A stretch of DNA of 64,000 nucleotides from JARDZU01 sp963730285 (lineage in GTDB: Bacteria; Actinomycetota; Acidimicrobiia; Spongiisociales; ZC4RG35). Position numbers and translations under genes: made by a program. Shown here piece after piece: positions 45,493 through 54,079 of this stretch (position 1 is the stretch's first letter; each line of letters opens with the position of its first letter). Location of the stretch: NCBI GenBank assembly GCA_963730285.1, contig CAVSQY010000007.1, positions 186,001-250,000 on the forward strand, written 5' to 3'. The notes under the pieces are model-generated. The model was not told the origin of the DNA and made no database searches. It was given only the letters and a program-made list of their open reading frames with translations.

Positions 45493-46018
45493 CTAGGACC
45501 GGAATGGGACCGTGAACTCGTCGATTACGACGCTCTCGCGGTCTATGACGGACACGTTGATACCGGTGCTGTCCTGGCTCAACGCGAGGAAGTGGTTTGT
45601 CCGGTCGCCCACGATCAGCGGTGGGTGCCCGGCCGGGCAATCTTCGACCTCGTAAAGCCCGCGACCGCCACCGCCCGAACGGGGTCGTCTACGTCGTCTC
45701 GCCGGAGTTCAATCAAGGACCATCTATATGAGAGGTTCGAGACGTGTTCCTCGCCCTGAGCGGGCATGCTTGGAACAGCTGTAGGCCGGATGGTGGAAGA
45801 CCATGATCGTAGGTTTGGTGATCGCGGCCATCTGCTCCTTCAGAAAGGCGAGTTGCTCCTCTGAGTCCACCAGATTGGAGTGCAGGACGATGATGTCCGC
45901 TGCTCCCCACGAGATGGTCGTCCAATGGGCCGGGTTGTTGAATATCTGGCCGACGGCTGCGATACGGGTATCTGACTCCTCGTCGTGGTTGCCCCAGGTG
46001 ACCCACCAGTCGATTCCG
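45493..46018 (-). pseudogene. Broken metallophosphoesterase copy (tandem-duplication relic)
   Basis: Matches the intact gene at 47136-48131: IDWWVTWGNHDEESD, AADIIVLHSNLVDSEEQLAFLK and IMVFHHPAYSCSKH remain, and the end (VIDEFTVPF, stop at 45493) is preserved in another frame. The 5' half is missing: homology stops at 46018, where it joins a lipA fragment. Between SCSKH and the C-terminal part, about 90 bp are scrambled (see findings). A minus-strand frame runs through part of it to an upstream start inside the neighbouring gene, but no intact enzyme can be made. Confidence 0.75.
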
Positions 46019-46098
46019 GCCCACTGGTCCGATCCAGTTATCACGCCAAGGAGAGCCGCGAGGCGGTCCCGGTGAGCATCGGAGCCCCAGCCGACTAG
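46019..46098 (+). pseudogene. Remnant of the lipA 3' end
   Basis: 80 bp that match the last 80 bp of the intact lipB-lipA gene (44479-44558) at 66 positions, including GPLVRSSYHA...ESREAV coding sense and a TAG stop in the same place. It has no start and is joined on its left to the truncated phosphoesterase. It is the left-hand edge of the second duplication unit. Confidence 0.8.
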
Positions 46099-46134
46099 CC
46101 GTCTGGATGGCTTTGGGGAATAGATCGGGTCGAG

Positions 46135-46172
46135 AAAGACACCCCCCGGGCTGATGCCCGGGGGGTGTCTTT
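46135..46172. terminator. Strong 17-bp stem-loop terminator
   Basis: Perfect 17-bp arms (46135-46151 and 46156-46172) with loop TGAT; the stem begins with AAAGACACCCCC and ends with its complement, so it has an A run on one side and a T run on the other and can stop transcription from both directions. It sits between the lipA remnant and SLH duplicate B. Confidence 0.85.
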
Positions 46173-46193
46173 GATTCCTTTTATTAGCGGTCT

Positions 46194-47012
46194 TCAGGTC
46201 TGGGGCGCCACATCTCCAAACGTATCCTTCAGGGCGGCCAGGTCGGCGTTGGAAGGCGTGCCTGCCAACGACAACGAGGACTGACCCGTGCCCGACTGTG
46301 ACCAGATGGTCGTCAGCGAGCCTTGTTGTCCCAAGAACGCGTCGGATCCGATTGCGCACAGCTTCAGCGTGTGTGATCCGGCCGGGATTTGCACTGCAAC
46401 GCTGCCCGCAACTGTCCCACCTTCGATCTGTCCGTCATATGTCGCCAGGCCGTACGTGCCGGGGACACTCAGGGTCGGCAGGAAGAACCAGCCACCGCAG
46501 CCGCCGTTGGAGGTTTGGTCGACGGCAACCCAGCTTTGCACGATGTCGTTGGTTGGCGTTGGAATCTCGCTATACAGCGTGGAGGAGATTTGGAGTATCC
46601 CCGCAGCAGGCACATCGAGATTCAACGTAAGGACAGGCGTGATCGTCAGACTCGCTCCGTCCGGACATCCGCTCTCACACGACACACCATCGATCTGCGT
46701 CGTATATGCGACTGAATCCTGTCCATCCAACTTGCCCGCGTCCACCACTTGGTTGTCGGCCAAGCGCTTCATGAACGTGGCCATCTGCCCACGGGTGACG
46801 TTGTCGTCCGGACAGAACTTCGTATTGGATGGCGGGTTGCAACCCACCGTGATGTTGTTGTCCTTCATCCAGCTGATGCCCGTGTGGAAGATGTGCGAGT
46901 CCGGCACATCAGTAAATTGATGCGAAGCCCACACCGCGGTGGGAACCGCGAGTAGGAACGCCGTGACGATCCCCATGAGCATCATCGAACGGCGCCGTTT
47001 TGGCTTCTCCAT
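46194..47012 (-). CDS. Secreted protein with one SLH-like repeat (duplicate B)
   Basis: 272 residues: signal peptide (LMGIVTAFLLAVPTAVWA), one SLH-like repeat (GCNPPSNTKFCPDD, TRGQMATFMKRLA), then a ~170-residue beta-rich domain with Cys pairs (SCESGCPDG; GGCGGWFF) ending DTFGDVAPQT. The N-terminal part is nearly identical to duplicate A but the C-terminal domain is different, indicating domain exchange after duplication. ATG with the same AAGGAGGTACTGGTC leader. Confidence 0.87.
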   Translation of the reverse strand: MEKPKRRRSMMLMGIVTAFLLAVPTAVWASHQFTDVPDSHIFHTGISWMKDNNITVGCNPPSNTKFCPDDNVTRGQMATFMKRLADNQVVDAGKLDGQDSVAYTTQIDGVSCESGCPDGASLTITPVLTLNLDVPAAGILQISSTLYSEIPTPTNDIVQSWVAVDQTSNGGCGGWFFLPTLSVPGTYGLATYDGQIEGGTVAGSVAVQIPAGSHTLKLCAIGSDAFLGQQGSLTTIWSQSGTGQSSLSLAGTPSNADLAALKDTFGDVAPQT

Positions 47013-47100
47013 GACCAGTACCTCCTTGAGTAGGCCAAGGGGAGTGTTCCCCCAGCATGCATACTTACACCGCTAGAGCAGGTTTCAATCGGGGTTTCAC
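47013..47100 (-). promoter_or_regulatory. Leader/promoter region of SLH duplicate B
   Basis: Same arrangement as upstream of duplicate A: TTGAAACC, TAAGTATGCAT, a GGGGG/CCCC hairpin and AAGGAGGTACTGGTC before the ATG. Sequence differences inside the hairpin preserve pairing. The phosphoesterase gene stops 36 bp further upstream, so SLH duplicate B probably has its own promoter here. Confidence 0.45.
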
Positions 47101-47135
47101 CCCATGACCGCGAGATTTGGGCCTAATCGGTATCT

Positions 47136-48131
47136 TCAGCCCGGGAACGGGACGGTGAATTCGTCGATGACCGCACTCTCCCGGTCGATGACGGTGACGT
47201 CGACGCCCGTTTCGTCCTGGCTGATGGCGAGGAAGTGGTTGGTCTGGTCCCCAATGATCATCTCGGGATGCCCCGGCGGGCACTCCTCCACCTCGTAGAG
47301 CCCGCGACCGCCACCGCCCGAGACGACGTAGACGATCCCGTTCGACTCGAACCTCTCATAGAGATGGTCGTGCCCGTTCAGGGCCAGGAAAACGTCTTGA
47401 TCGAACTCCGGCACCCAGGTTTCGACCACCGCATCGGTGGATCCATGCTTGGAACAGCTGTAGGCCGGATGGTGGAAGACCATGATGGTGGGTTTGGTGA
47501 TCGCGGCCATCTGCACCTTCAGAAAGGCGAGTTGTTCCTCCGAGTCGACCACGTTGGAGTCGAGGATGACGATGTCGGCCGCCCCCCAAGAGATCGTCGT
47601 CCAGTTGGCGGGGTTGTCGAACGCCTCGTTCACGGCTGCGATGCGGGCATCTGACTCCTCGTCGTGGTTGCCCCAGGTGACCCACCAGTCGATTCCGTCG
47701 TCGGTCACCCAGGAGAAGGGTCCCATGATCTTGGCGGCGTCATTGCCGTAGAAGTTGTCACCGGTGGTGAGGATCGCCTCCACGTCATTTGACTCCGCAT
47801 AGGCCCTCATGGCGTCGGCCACCTCGCCCATCCGTTCGCCACCAGAGCCCCAGTCACCGATCACCAGCAGGGTCTTTCCCTCACCGACTATCGAGGGAGG
47901 AGCAGAAGGTGGGCCCTGGGTGGTGGTCGTGGCTTGGGTTGTCGTCGTGGTGGTAGAGGTTGTGGTGGTCGACGTAGCCGTGGTCGTGGTGGAGCTGGGC
48001 AGCAAACTCGTGCCGGTATTGGTCGTGGTGGCAGTCGACCCAGATCCGAGGCCGGCACAACCGGAGAGGACGAGTGCCAGCGACACCACGGCCAGAGTCA
48101 TGGCCGACGAACGGGCTCTCCCACCAGTCAT
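47136..48131 (-). CDS. Calcineurin-like metallophosphoesterase lipoprotein
   Basis: 331 residues: lipoprotein signal with lipobox LVLSGCAG, a long Thr-rich stalk (about 30-75), then a metallophosphoesterase domain with GDWGSGG, TTGDNFYGND, WGNHDEES, FHHPAYSC and NGHDHLYER. All metal ligands are present. It resembles extracellular purple-acid-phosphatase-like enzymes. A broken duplicate lies at 45.5-46.0 kb. Confidence 0.9.
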   Translation of the reverse strand: MTGGRARSSAMTLAVVSLALVLSGCAGLGSGSTATTTNTGTSLLPSSTTTTATSTTTTSTTTTTTQATTTTQGPPSAPPSIVGEGKTLLVIGDWGSGGERMGEVADAMRAYAESNDVEAILTTGDNFYGNDAAKIMGPFSWVTDDGIDWWVTWGNHDEESDARIAAVNEAFDNPANWTTISWGAADIVILDSNVVDSEEQLAFLKVQMAAITKPTIMVFHHPAYSCSKHGSTDAVVETWVPEFDQDVFLALNGHDHLYERFESNGIVYVVSGGGGRGLYEVEECPPGHPEMIIGDQTNHFLAISQDETGVDVTVIDRESAVIDEFTVPFPG

Positions 48132-48165
48132 CGGAGCCCAATGTAGGCATCACTCGAAATTGTGG

Positions 48166-49566
48166 TCAGTCCTGTTCGTCCGGCGGCATCGGTGGGGGGT
48201 TGCCTGGTGGTGGCCAGGACGGGGGCGGGGCCACGGCTGCCTGGCCTAGTTGCTGGAGGCTGTCCGCGACACGAAGGAAGAAGCTGGCCGCCTCCTCGCG
48301 GGTCAGGGTGCGATTGGGGCAGAACCGGTTGGTGCCACATCCCTGGGTCAGCCCGTAGTAGGCGAAGGTGTTGATGGCCGACTCGGCCCAGTGGCCGTTG
48401 TCGTCATCGAAGGCATCGGGGCCGATTGCCGCGAGGCCTAGAGCGCGCACCGTCATGGTGGCGAACTCGGCCCGGGTCAGGTCTCGGTCCGGGCAGTATT
48501 CAGAGGGCAGGCAGCCGACGGTGATCCCTGCCGCGGCCAGCTTGTTGTCGGCGTTCTCGAAGAGATGACCGTTGTCATCCATGAAGTAGTCGCGGTCGGC
48601 AGGCGGGAGGCGGAGGACCCGGGCGAACAAGGCAGCCACCTCGCCTCGCGTCATCTTTCGCTCCGGGCAAACAATGCGGTACCCACACCCGAACAGGAGC
48701 CCCCGGGCATGGAGCTCGGTGAGCGCCTTGATGTGGAGGCTCTCGTTGTCATCGGTGAAAGGATCGAGGCACCCGATCCGGCCCTCCGTGGAGACCTCGA
48801 CCTGGTCGATCAGCAACGAGAGGTCATTTGGTGTCGGGTAGCTGCCGCCGAAGTACACGTTCAGCCACATCTGTCGGATCCCGATCTGAGGCTCGGTCGC
48901 CCTCCGGAATGCAAGGCCGGACACCGACAGGCCCAGTCTTCCGTCGAGCCACCCTTCGAATGAGCCGTCGTTGGATCCGGGCGTGTTCATACGCACGTGG
49001 CCCTCGACACATTGCCAACGGCCCGGGTCGAGATAGGCGTGGTCCCACCACAACTCGTCGCCGCAGGTCCCCGCCTGATCGAGGTGATAGAGATAGGTCC
49101 CGATGGGTACCTGCCCGGGCGCCGCTCCCAAGGAGCCGGCCACGCCGAACATGCCTCGAGCCGACCAGCCGGGCGACGCCTCTGTCGAGGGGATGCAACC
49201 CCTGCCCGAGGACGAGTAGATGCCGGAAAGGCCGGGGAGCTTGCCGAGAGATGCCGAGCTCCAGTCGAGAAGTCTGACGTGGTAGCGGTACCAGGCTTCG
49301 TCGGGAGAGGGATCCATTCGATCGAAGGGCCCGAATCCACGAAACCCGCCTTCCGGTATCTCGACTTGCAGGGCGTTTCCGGCGAATCCGTAACTAACCA
49401 AGCCGGTGCGGGCGAGGTCGACCGGACGGAGGTCGATGAGCCCGTCACTCCAGTTGTCGTCCTCGAACTCCCGGGCAGCGGCTGGTTCCGCGGCGTCGGC
49501 CCGCAACGCCACGCCAGTGACGAGCACCGCCAATAACACCGCAATATCCAGGCATTTCCGAGACAT
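48166..49566 (-). CDS. Secreted lyase-like protein with three SLH-like repeats
   Basis: 466 residues: signal peptide (IAVLLAVLVTGVALRADA), an N-terminal jelly-roll-like domain (about 35-265; EAWYRYHVRLLDW, GKLPGLSGIY, WQCVEGHVRMNTPGSNDG, FEGWLDGRLGL) that resembles polysaccharide lyase family 14-type domains, then three Cys-paired SLH-like repeats (FGCGYRIVCPERKMTR, VGCLPSEYCPDRDLTR, QGCGTNRFCPNRTLTR). A glycan-binding or lyase role at the cell surface is inferred. Divergent from the L,D-transpeptidase gene. Confidence 0.8.
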   Translation of the reverse strand: MSRKCLDIAVLLAVLVTGVALRADAAEPAAAREFEDDNWSDGLIDLRPVDLARTGLVSYGFAGNALQVEIPEGGFRGFGPFDRMDPSPDEAWYRYHVRLLDWSSASLGKLPGLSGIYSSSGRGCIPSTEASPGWSARGMFGVAGSLGAAPGQVPIGTYLYHLDQAGTCGDELWWDHAYLDPGRWQCVEGHVRMNTPGSNDGSFEGWLDGRLGLSVSGLAFRRATEPQIGIRQMWLNVYFGGSYPTPNDLSLLIDQVEVSTEGRIGCLDPFTDDNESLHIKALTELHARGLLFGCGYRIVCPERKMTRGEVAALFARVLRLPPADRDYFMDDNGHLFENADNKLAAAGITVGCLPSEYCPDRDLTRAEFATMTVRALGLAAIGPDAFDDDNGHWAESAINTFAYYGLTQGCGTNRFCPNRTLTREEAASFFLRVADSLQQLGQAAVAPPPSWPPPGNPPPMPPDEQD

Positions 49567-49659
49567 CGGCCGGACCGTACCCCCCTTCGACTGTTATCAC
49601 ACCTATCGCCTGATATCTTCTGGGGTTATTTCGATACAGCCGATAGTCTGTCGCCCCAG

Positions 49660-50907
49660 ATGAAACGTCGAATCGTCGTCACACTGCTAACCGCCGCCCT
49701 GGTCGTGCCGTTTCTGCCGGCCACGGCGGCCTCGGCTCAGTCCTACGAGCCCCAGATCTCAACCTCGACTCTTCAACGAGCCCTGAAGGAGAAGGGGCTC
49801 TACCGGGGGCCAATCGATGGCAGCTACGGAGCCAAGGTACAGCACGCGGTGATGGCCTTCCGCAAGGAAATAGGAGTCTCTCGCTCTTACTCATGGAGCA
49901 ATTCGCTATGGGACGAGTTGCAGCTCTATCAAGGGCCATTCACCAAATTCGACGAGCCGGATCGCGTCGAGATCAACCTGACGAAACAGACCGCTCACTT
50001 GTTCCGAGATGGCAAGCTGATTGCCACCTTCCCGGTCGCGTCCGGTAACGGGGAGCTCTTCACCAACTCGACCGGGGGCCTGTCCAAGGCGGTCACACCG
50101 ACCGGAAACTTCAAGGTCTACCGTCACTCCACCGGGTGGTACGAGTCTTATCTCGGATTTCTCCTCGATCCCTGGTTTTTCAATGGTGGGATAGCCTTAC
50201 ACGGCTCGACCTCGGTCCCTCCCTCTCCAGCCTCACACGGGTGTGTTCGTCTTACCACCTGGGACAGCGCCTTCATCAACAAATACATGTATATCGGGAT
50301 GCCCGTCCACGTCTACCGGTCCAGCGAGGGGCCGGTGTACGGGAGCGACGGGCCATTCGCCGACGTGCCGGCCAACCACGTGTTCGCCGATGCGATCCAG
50401 TGGATGGTCGACAACGGGTACACCAATGGCTGTTCCAAGTACTTCTACTGCGTCGACGACCCGGCCACTCGCGGGGAGATCGCAGCCTTCATGAAGAGGA
50501 CCCTTGAGCCCTATCTGGGAGCTGTTGCCCCGGTCAGCTTCAGCGACACTCAGGGTCATCTTTTCGAAGATGCCATCGGGTGGTTGGCCGGCCAGGGGAT
50601 AACATTTGGGTGCGACCCACCGGACTACACGAAGTTCTGCCCGGACCGGCCGATCAGCCGAGGAGAGATGTCGGCATTGTTCAAGCGAGCTGCCGAGCAC
50701 CTCATCGTGGTCGATCCCGGCGACATCGACCCTGGGACTTTCGTCGACACCCAGTCCTCGCTCTATGTGAACTCGGCGGCATGGCTCGCAGCCAGCGGGA
50801 TAACAGTGGGATGCAACCCGCCCGGCAACGACAAATACTGCCCCGCTCAAGACGTCACGCGGGGCCAGCTGGCGGTGTTCCTCAAGCGAATCCTCGACCG
50901 TCTCTAG
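49660..50907 (+). CDS. L,D-transpeptidase with SLH-like repeats
   Basis: 415 residues: signal peptide (TLLTAALVVPFLPATAASA), a peptidoglycan-binding helical domain (LQRALKEKGLYRGPIDGSYG), a YkuD catalytic domain (about 105-230) with IALHGSTSVP and SHGCVRLTTWD (catalytic Cys), then three SLH-like repeats (NGCSKYFYCVDDPATR, FGCDPPDYTKFCPDRPISR, VGCNPPGNDKYCPAQDVTR). It cross-links peptidoglycan or attaches proteins to it, and the repeats may position it in the envelope. Confidence 0.92.
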   Translation: MKRRIVVTLLTAALVVPFLPATAASAQSYEPQISTSTLQRALKEKGLYRGPIDGSYGAKVQHAVMAFRKEIGVSRSYSWSNSLWDELQLYQGPFTKFDEPDRVEINLTKQTAHLFRDGKLIATFPVASGNGELFTNSTGGLSKAVTPTGNFKVYRHSTGWYESYLGFLLDPWFFNGGIALHGSTSVPPSPASHGCVRLTTWDSAFINKYMYIGMPVHVYRSSEGPVYGSDGPFADVPANHVFADAIQWMVDNGYTNGCSKYFYCVDDPATRGEIAAFMKRTLEPYLGAVAPVSFSDTQGHLFEDAIGWLAGQGITFGCDPPDYTKFCPDRPISRGEMSALFKRAAEHLIVVDPGDIDPGTFVDTQSSLYVNSAAWLAASGITVGCNPPGNDKYCPAQDVTRGQLAVFLKRILDRL

Positions 50908-50914
50908 AGGATCC

Positions 50915-52006
50915 GTGGCCGACTTCGATCATCAGGGCCGACTTCTCCGGCTTCAGGAATTGATGCGAACCGGGGGGATCGACGCCGTGTTGCTTTCGGT
51001 TGGATCGGACCTTCCCTATTTCACCGGATATGAGGCAATGGTCAACGAGCGGCTGACGATGCTGGTCGTGCCGGGGGAAGGGGAGGCCACGATGCTGATC
51101 CCGAGGCTCGAGGCACCGAGGGTTCCTGCCGGATCGTTCCAGCTGGTCCCCTGGGACGAGACTGAAGACCCCATTGCCCTGGCTGCTCGGATGATCCCCG
51201 GAGCGCGAAGGGTTGGCATTGGCGACCACACATGGTCTTTCTTCCTCCTCGGGCTTCAGCGACAGCTCGAGACCGTCACATGGGCGCCGGCGTCGGCGCT
51301 GACGAGACAGCTGCGCATGCGAAAGGACGCTGCTGAGATCGCTGCCCTGAGAGCCGCAGCGCATGGGGTGGATCGGGTGATGGGGCGCATTCCTTCCGAA
51401 GTCCGCTTTGCCGGGAGGACCGAAATCGAGGTATCCCGTGACCTCGCCCGGATGACGATCGAGGAGGGTCACGAAGTCTCGTCATTTGCCATCGTCGCGG
51501 CCGGGCCGAATGGAGCCTCACCGCACCACGAGCCTGGTGACAGGGTCATCGAGAGTGGTGACTTGGTCGTCTGCGACTTCGGCGGCCGGGTGGATGGCTA
51601 CTACTCGGACTCAACCCGCACCTTTTCGGTGGGCGACCCTTCGGACCGTCAGCGGGAGGTTCACGAATTGGTGGCGGCCGCCACCCAAGCGGCCCGTCAT
51701 GCGGTTGCCCCTGGCTTGGAGTGCCAGGAAGTCGATCGAGCCGCCAGGGCCGTGATCGACGGGGCCGGATATGGCGACTACTTCATACATCGGACGGGCC
51801 ATGGGATCGGTCTCGAGACCCACGAGCACCCCTACATGGTGGAGGGGAACGATCTGGCCCTCGAGCCCGGAATGGCGTTCTCGATCGAACCGGGGATCTA
51901 CTTGCCGGGCGAGTTTGGGGTGCGAATAGAGGACATCGCCGTGTGCGGCGACTCGGGGGCTGACGTTCTCAACGAGTCCCAGAGGGGACTGGTCGTCGTC
52001 GGCTAA
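50915..52006 (+). CDS. M24-family Xaa-Pro dipeptidase-like aminopeptidase
   Basis: 363 residues: N-terminal creatinase-like domain (VLLSVGSDLPYFTGYEAMVNE) and pita-bread domain with metal ligands Asp in VVCDFGGRVDGYYSDST, His in HRTGHGIGLETHEHP, Glu in FSIEPGIYLPG and Glu in GVRIEDIAV. Cleaves X-Pro dipeptides. GTG start 7 bp after the transpeptidase stop. Converges on the M15 gene. Confidence 0.9.
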   Translation: MADFDHQGRLLRLQELMRTGGIDAVLLSVGSDLPYFTGYEAMVNERLTMLVVPGEGEATMLIPRLEAPRVPAGSFQLVPWDETEDPIALAARMIPGARRVGIGDHTWSFFLLGLQRQLETVTWAPASALTRQLRMRKDAAEIAALRAAAHGVDRVMGRIPSEVRFAGRTEIEVSRDLARMTIEEGHEVSSFAIVAAGPNGASPHHEPGDRVIESGDLVVCDFGGRVDGYYSDSTRTFSVGDPSDRQREVHELVAAATQAARHAVAPGLECQEVDRAARAVIDGAGYGDYFIHRTGHGIGLETHEHPYMVEGNDLALEPGMAFSIEPGIYLPGEFGVRIEDIAVCGDSGADVLNESQRGLVVVG

Positions 52007-52012
52007 GCGGGA

Positions 52013-54079
52013 TCAGGGGAGCTTGAGCGCCCGGGTCAGGAAGGTCGCCGTCTCTGCCCTGGTCAAGATGCGATTCGGGCAGAACTGATCGTTGAGCGGC
52101 GGATTGCAGCCTTTGGTGATACCGGCGAAGGCGAGGCGGTTCACCGCCCCTTCCAGAACATGTCCGTTGTCGTCAGTGAAGTAGTCGGTGGTCGCCACCG
52201 GCAGGCTCAGCGCACGAGAGACAAAGGCGGCGAATTCTGCCCGGGTGAGAGCCCGATCCGGGCAAAACCGGTCATTGGCCGGCGGGTTGCAACCCTGGGT
52301 TATGCCGGCCTCGGCGATCCGATTGATCCCACCCTCGAGCAGGTGCCCGTCGTCGTCGTTGAAGTAGTCACCGGACGCGATGGGTAAGTCCAGGGCACGA
52401 GAGATGAAGGTTGCGGCCTGCGCCCTGGTCAGGGTGTCGCCGGGGCAGTACATGTCTTTGAAGGGCGGATTGCAACTCTGGGTTATGCCGGCGGCAGCAA
52501 TCGCCTCGATGCCCTTCTCGTGGACACTGCTGTCATCGTCGAAGAAGGTCCCGTCGAAGAGGAGCCGGACCGGGTTGGGGTCACAACGCGGAGTCGGATG
52601 ATAGAACCAGGCGCCCAAAGGCCTCCCGGTCGGGCTGTTGCCCAGATATACCCTGAGCTGGCCGGACGAGTCCAGGATCTCGAGGTCGGCCCGGCCATCG
52701 CCGTCGTAGTCCACGACACCCAGGGAGAGGATTTGGCTCACATCCAAAGCGAGCGGAAACGACTGCTGCAGCTCCCATCCGGCGCCCAATCGGAGGACAT
52801 CGACCTTTGAGCCGCTTCCGGTTGGGTACAGGGCAAAGACCTCCGGGGTGTCACCACCATCACGGTCTCCCACCGCTAGGTGCACTGGTGCACCTCCCGG
52901 CAGGGGATCACTCTCGAGGAGATCGGTCCAGGAGGAGCCGCTGAAGATGCTCAGCTCTCCTCCGGGTGACACGGCCCATATCTCGGCCCGATGATCACCA
53001 TCGAGGTCGCCACCTGCGACGGCCGTCGAGTCGGAGGGCACTCCCGTGGCGTACACACTCGAGTCCCGATAGCTGCCGCGACGGGTGACGACCTCGGCGC
53101 GCATCGTCGGTCCGTCGGCATTGAGAGCGACCAAGTCCTGTCGACTGTCGTAGTCCACATCCATGAGCAGGGTCTGGTCGGAGCCTGCCACGGTCGAGCT
53201 GGGCACGAACCATCGTCCTATCGAGCAGGAGCCATACTTCTCGGCGCCGGTAGCGATGTCGATGACTGCTCCGTCGGGATGGCTGCGCAATCCGATGACG
53301 TCCGGTGCGCCGTTGCCCGTGCCATCTGCCACTGACAGGGCATATCGCCCAGTGACAGGGGCGAAGATCGTGGGAAGACTCAACGCCGGAGCCCCGAAGT
53401 CACGCAGAGCCGTGGCGGGTGCAATTGGGGCCAGAGGGTCGGGGTTTCCCGGCGTGGCTCGCGGACCCATCCATGAGAAGTGCATGGCGTCCTTGGCGTT
53501 CGCCCAATCCCCGCCCCAACAGAATCCGGCGTCCCGCCACACATTGATGAACCATTGGGGGAAGTTGCTTATCAGCTTCCCATCGGCCCGATAGGGGTTT
53601 TGGGCCGGGTTGATGTCGATCGCCGTCCCCAGGCCGTGACGGGAGATCTGGCGGCTGCCGTCGATCGTGCGGGGGGTGAATGCCCCTACGTCGTGGATCC
53701 AGTAGATGTGACCGCCGGCGGCCTCGCCCATCAGCGCCGCAGTGACCCTCTTGAAAGCGGGGAGGGCTGTTTTGTGCACCTGGACTCGTCGTCCACTGCT
53801 GAATGGGACAACCCAATAGACCAACTGTGACCGAATTTGCGATATCGAACGCCCGAAGTAGGTCCCGAATGGCCCCAGGATCGCCTCACTGCCCGGGAGT
53901 GCCCCGGTTCGGGAGACGTATGGCGTCTGGGTGTAGGGGTCACCGCACGTCGACGACTCGGAGAAGTTCTCCCAGCGAACGTCGGTGTCCGACGCTGCTC
54001 GGGCCGGTTGGGCAAGCCCGACGAGCGCCGGCACTCCGAGGAGAGCCGCCATGGTCGCGATCAACGTCTTGCGAAACAT
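52013..54079 (-). CDS. Secreted M15-like peptidase with FG-GAP and SLH-like repeats
   Basis: 688 residues: signal peptide (LIATMAALLGVPALVGLAQPARA), an M15/VanY-type domain (about 60-215) with SRHGLGTAIDIN and KDAMHFSWMG (zinc His/Asp/His set), FG-GAP/VCBS-type beta repeats (about 240-480; VDYDSRQDLVAL, GDLDGDHRAEIWA, VDYDGDGRADLEI), then three SLH-like repeats (QSCNPPFKDMYCPG, QGCNPPANDRFCPD, KGCNPPLNDQFCPN). Probably a D-Ala-D-Ala carboxypeptidase-type wall enzyme held at the surface. The ATG directly follows the stop of the upstream SLH gene (TGAATG). Confidence 0.87.
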   Translation of the reverse strand: MFRKTLIATMAALLGVPALVGLAQPARAASDTDVRWENFSESSTCGDPYTQTPYVSRTGALPGSEAILGPFGTYFGRSISQIRSQLVYWVVPFSSGRRVQVHKTALPAFKRVTAALMGEAAGGHIYWIHDVGAFTPRTIDGSRQISRHGLGTAIDINPAQNPYRADGKLISNFPQWFINVWRDAGFCWGGDWANAKDAMHFSWMGPRATPGNPDPLAPIAPATALRDFGAPALSLPTIFAPVTGRYALSVADGTGNGAPDVIGLRSHPDGAVIDIATGAEKYGSCSIGRWFVPSSTVAGSDQTLLMDVDYDSRQDLVALNADGPTMRAEVVTRRGSYRDSSVYATGVPSDSTAVAGGDLDGDHRAEIWAVSPGGELSIFSGSSWTDLLESDPLPGGAPVHLAVGDRDGGDTPEVFALYPTGSGSKVDVLRLGAGWELQQSFPLALDVSQILSLGVVDYDGDGRADLEILDSSGQLRVYLGNSPTGRPLGAWFYHPTPRCDPNPVRLLFDGTFFDDDSSVHEKGIEAIAAAGITQSCNPPFKDMYCPGDTLTRAQAATFISRALDLPIASGDYFNDDDGHLLEGGINRIAEAGITQGCNPPANDRFCPDRALTRAEFAAFVSRALSLPVATTDYFTDDNGHVLEGAVNRLAFAGITKGCNPPLNDQFCPNRILTRAETATFLTRALKLP

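Noticed and set aside
47881..48153. Asp/His-rich minus-strand frame resembling a metal-binding peptide
   Set aside because: It is the out-of-frame reading of the Thr-rich stalk of the phosphoesterase lipoprotein (ACC repeats read as CAC/GAC).
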